From: JANXQG01 sp963824275
GTDB taxonomy: Bacteria > Planctomycetota > Planctomycetia > Pirellulales > Thermoguttaceae
NCBI GenBank assembly: GCA_963824275.1
Contig: CAWGOT010000010.1
Span: 682,001 to 746,000 of the forward strand
DNA: 64,000 nucleotides
Reading direction: 5' to 3'
Shown: positions 61,179 to 64,000 of the stretch, in pieces
Layout: every line of letters begins with the position of its first letter
Position numbering within the stretch: position 1 is the first letter of the stretch
Position numbers and translations under genes: made by a program
The notes under the pieces: model-generated
The model's database searches: none
What the model was told of the DNA's origin: nothing
The model's input: the letters and a program-made list of their open reading frames with translations, nothing else

Positions 61179-62582
61179 TTACATCACGACCGAGCCTTTC
61201 GCCTCAGGTGTTGCGGGGCCCTCGAAGAGATTGCGGTCGGGCCAGTCGTGCGTGGCATCGATCGCCCGGCGGATCTTGTCGATGATCTCCTCCGCGGCAG
61301 GCGACTGGTCCGGCGCCTCGCCGTCCGAGTTCAAGAGCACGACCCAGTCGATGCCGTCCGGCCGGTGCTCGATATAGGCCCGCCCTCCCGCTGCCGAACC
61401 CAGCTTTTGGAAGTGTGACTCCACGGGCTTCCTCGGTCACCGAGTCCCATCCCAAACCGACGTGCGAACCGTTGCGTCGCGGCGCGAGCGGAGGAGGGGG
61501 AAGGGCAAGCATCTGTTGCCGCGCGGCGGTGCTGAGCAACGGCTTGCCGCCGGCGCCGCTCACGGCGGTCAAAAAGCGGGCCAGGTCGACGACCGAGGCC
61601 AGCCAGTTGCCCGCCGGCGCGGTGATCGGCTGCCGGCCGCCAGGAAGCTCGCGGCCGCCCGAACCGTAGCGATGCGCCTCGCGGGCCGCGTAGGCCGGCC
61701 CAAGCTGCTCGATCCGCATTTCGCTGATCCCCAAGGGCCGGAGGACTTGCTGCCGCACATAGCTCTCATAGGGCTGGCGGGCAGATCGCTCCACGACCAT
61801 CTTGGCCACAAAGTAACCGAAGTTCGAGTAGTGCATTTCCGCGCCGGGGCGAAATCCAAGCGGCTGGCTCAGGCCATAGCGCAACACGGCGTTGGCCGAG
61901 AGCGGCAATTTCTCCGCGGCGGCGACGGAGATTTTCCGCGCCTGGCCCAGGGGATCGCTCTGGTACTTCGTATTCCAGCCGCCGGCGTGCAGCAGCAGGT
62001 GCCGCACGGTGATCTTCTCGACCCGCGTATCGATGGTCGGCCCTCCCAGCGGACGCGGCTTGCCCAGGAGCGGATAAACGGGATCATCCAACGAAAGCTT
62101 GCCGCGATCGACCAGCGAGAGCACCGCAACGGCCGTGATGGTCCTGGTGACGGTGGCGGTGGAAAAAAGCGTGTCGAGGGTCACCGGCTCGCCCGTCTGG
62201 ACATTGGCCACGCCATAGCCGCGGGCCACCAGCAACTTGCCGTCCTTGGCAATCGCCAAGGCCCCGCCGGGAATATTGCGGTCCCTGAGGGCCGCGTTCA
62301 TGATGTCGTCGAAGATGGGCATTCCCTGCCCTGCCGCGGGATCCGGTTTCCCCGAGGGGACCGGCACAGGCGTCTGTGGCACGGCTGGTTCCGGGCTGGC
62401 AGGGGATCCACCGCCCGCATGCGAGGGAGACGAACGGCCGCGCGCGCACCGGGAAATGCGTACCTGGCGGCCTTTACGCCCGCTTCGATGGCCCGACTTG
62501 TTGGAATTCCAATTCCGAGAAGCGCCGCAACGACCAGCACGAAAAACGTGCGAGAACGGATGCCCTTCCAATCTTGTTCCAT
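61179..62582 (-). CDS. Class C beta-lactamase-fold protein with altered catalytic motif
   Basis: About 467 residues after repair near 62440 and 61425. ATG 62582; a single N-terminal helix (RTFFVLVVAALLGIGI) exports or anchors it. The fold is that of serine hydrolases/penicillin-binding proteins (PF00144): NIPGGALAIAKDGKLLVARG, then GKLSLDDPVYPLLG, HLLLHAGGW, and the second catalytic motif MHYSNFGY. At the nucleophile position the usual S-x-x-K is TVTR (ATVTRTITAVAVLSL), so both Ser and Lys are replaced. It is probably a non-hydrolytic binding protein, or a Thr enzyme. The corrected C-terminus includes AYIEHRPDGIDWVVLLNS. It lies just upstream of putA on the same strand. Confidence 0.75.
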
Positions 62583-62803
62583 GGCGGAATCTTACGCCAA
62601 GCCAGCGGCAGGAGCAAGACGTTTCGGCGGACAACCCATGTTTCGATACTTTAATTAGCCATTAGTATGGTTTCTGTAACTTCTGGGCAAATTTCTTGTT
62701 GGGCCATGCAAGTTGGGCGGTTTTGCGGTAACATAAGGAAGAATGGCTAGGGCGAAATGGCATATCCCAATCTACACACGGTTTTCGCGGGAGAAATCCA
62801 ATC

Positions 62804-64000
62804 ATGTCACTGGGTAAAGGCTTTTTGATTGTTGGCGTGGGTGCTTTGGCACTGACCACCAGGTTGGTCGTGGCGGATGATTCGTCTCCTGCCTCCAAGG
62901 AGGTAGGCGCAGCGGCGGCGGAAAAAGCCGCAAAGCCCGCGGTCCAGGTCGGATCGGCTCAGGTCGGAACGCCCGCGGCCGCCGGGGAGACCGTCGAGCA
63001 ACTCATCGAGCAGCTCGACTCGGCCGATTTCGGCACGCGCGAGAAGGCGTCGGGCAAGCTGGCAGCGAAGGGGAAAGAGGCCATTGCCGCCCTGGAGAAG
63101 GCCGTGGCTGATGGCGACCTGGAGGTTTCCAGCCGCGCGACCAACGTTCTGGGAGAACTGTTGAACTCGTCCGACGATGCCACGGAGACAGCGGCCAGCG
63201 AGGCCCTGCAACGCCTGGCCGACGGCGACCGACCCGCCGCGGCACGCAAGGCCAAGTCGCTCTTGAACAAGAAGAACGGCGTGAACAACACCCCGGGCGT
63301 CACTATTCCGGGCAACGGTTTCGGCGGGCAGATCATCATCAACGGCGGGCAACTGAACATCGGCGGTGGCGGCGGCGTTGCCGTGCGGACCTTGAGCGTC
63401 AAGAACGTCAACGGCATCAAGGAGATCAACGCTGTCGAGGACGGCAAGACCGTGAAGATCCTGGACGATCCCGCCCAGGGCATCAAGGTCGAGCTTACGC
63501 AAAAGGAAAACGGCAAGGAAGTCACGAAGAAGTATGAAGCGAAGAACGTCGAGGAGTTGAAGAAACTCCCGGCCGGCTATGACCTGTATAAGAAGTACGT
63601 GGGAGAACAAGGCGGCAACGGGATTGTCGTGCGGGCAGGCGGAGGGATCTTGTTGCCGGGCAACGCCGTTCCCGTTCCGGTTCCCGTCCCCGCACCGGCA
63701 CCCGCGCCAGCGATCCCCCAGCCGGCGAATCCGCCGCAGGGGGCCGTCCCCGCAGTGCCGCAGCCGCAACCGATGATCCCTGCTCCGGCGGCCCCCGCGG
63801 CGCCGATTGCGCGACCCCATTCGCAGCCGATGATTCCGGCTCCGGCCCCAGGGGCGGCGGTCCCGCAGGCCCAGACGCGGCCATTGGCGCCTGCTCCAGC
63901 GACGGCACTCGCGGCCACGGCCGTGCAGCGCGACAACCTCTTGGTCGAGTCGTCGACCCGGATCGCGAAGAGTCTTTCGTCCCGCCTCGAACAACTGCAG
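62804..64000 (+). CDS. Secreted HEAT-like protein with Pro/Ala-rich tail (cut by window end)
   Basis: Open from ATG 62804 (GGGAG eight bases before) to the right edge, 399 codons without a stop. The signal peptide is FLIVGVGALALTTRLVVA. Residues ~65-150 hold HEAT-like helices (LIEQLDSADFGTREKASGKL, ALEKAVADGDLEVSSRATNV), typical of planctomycete secreted proteins. A beta-rich part (VKILDDPAQGIKVELTQKEN, KKYEAKNVEELKKLPAGYDL) follows, then a Pro/Ala linker (VPVPVPVPAPAPAPAIPQP). It ends in a helix still open at the border. A long minus-strand frame over the same bases is rejected as its mirror. Function unknown. Confidence 0.7.
   Translation, partial: MSLGKGFLIVGVGALALTTRLVVADDSSPASKEVGAAAAEKAAKPAVQVGSAQVGTPAAAGETVEQLIEQLDSADFGTREKASGKLAAKGKEAIAALEKAVADGDLEVSSRATNVLGELLNSSDDATETAASEALQRLADGDRPAAARKAKSLLNKKNGVNNTPGVTIPGNGFGGQIIINGGQLNIGGGGGVAVRTLSVKNVNGIKEINAVEDGKTVKILDDPAQGIKVELTQKENGKEVTKKYEAKNVEELKKLPAGYDLYKKYVGEQGGNGIVVRAGGGILLPGNAVPVPVPVPAPAPAPAIPQPANPPQGAVPAVPQPQPMIPAPAAPAAPIARPHSQPMIPAPAPGAAVPQAQTRPLAPAPATALAATAVQRDNLLVESSTRIAKSLSSRLEQLQ

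Noticed and set aside
62807..63994. 395-codon open frame on the minus strand
   Set aside because: The plus strand is open over the same region with a proper start, SD, signal peptide and HEAT-like helices. The minus frame is a low-complexity mirror of its Pro/Ala- and Lys-rich codons.

Overview
The window is GC-rich and reads as a chromosome segment of a planctomycete (phylum Planctomycetota, probably a Pirellulales-like lineage). This rests on gene content and repeats. There are large secreted proteins with a planctomycete-type FExLExR N-terminus, a PEP-CTERM autotransporter-like protein, a TPR-sulfotransferase, a PD-(D/E)XK Rpn-like protein, a DUF1444 protein, zinc-ribbon membrane proteins, and many dispersed palindromes, among them the family whose arms read as NPKRKRG. 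I see no rRNA, tRNA or CRISPR array.

Layout. 0-10 kb: alpha-glucan phosphorylase and an Rpn-like nuclease on +, then on - an ABC-F ATPase (uup), a PQQ-type propeller protein and a secreted GH65/GH95-like glycosidase. 9.9-11.5 kb: decayed mobile DNA (AbiEi-like antitoxin fragment, ISL3 transposase tail, palindromes, and an unexplained 91-nt element). 11.5-25.7 kb: a TPR-sulfotransferase overlapping a giant (~3,950-residue) secreted protein with a Gly-rich beta-helix part, a sedolisin protease, about 16 IPT/TIG domains and a tyrosine-rich C-terminal array. 25.7-26.6 kb: a LOG-family gene truncated by recombinase and transposase debris. 26.6-36.9 kb: six genes on - encoding a membrane cytochrome b, a decaheme cytochrome c, a NuoE-NuoF fusion, a NuoG-like/double-cNMP/polyferredoxin protein and two pentaheme cytochromes c. 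37.3-47.1 kb: DUF1444 gene and an accessory island between 143-bp direct repeats, carrying an HTH gene and its truncated copy, zinc-ribbon and GYF_2 membrane proteins, a TIR-domain protein and a broken IS4-type transposase. 47.2-51.2 kb: a secreted ankyrin-repeat protein. 51.4-56.9 kb: a PEP-CTERM autotransporter-like gene split by a 1,611-bp IS with perfect 8-bp target duplications. 57-64 kb: repeat-filled spacer, putA, a class-C-beta-lactamase-fold protein lacking the usual Ser-Lys motif, and the start of a HEAT-like secreted protein.

Two groups look most biologically interesting. One is the NAD(H)-to-multiheme-cytochrome gene set at 26.6-36.9 kb, which looks like a dedicated electron conduit. 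The other is the sulfotransferase overlapping a secreted protease-adhesin whose C-terminus is a tyrosine-rich repeat, which suggests that the enzyme modifies its neighbour.

Caution on reading frames: almost every long gene is broken by single-base indels, often in G or C homopolymers, and correcting them restores conserved motifs. I treat these mainly as probable sequencing errors and give whole-gene spans. Exact frames, residue numbers and pseudogene status are therefore provisional.
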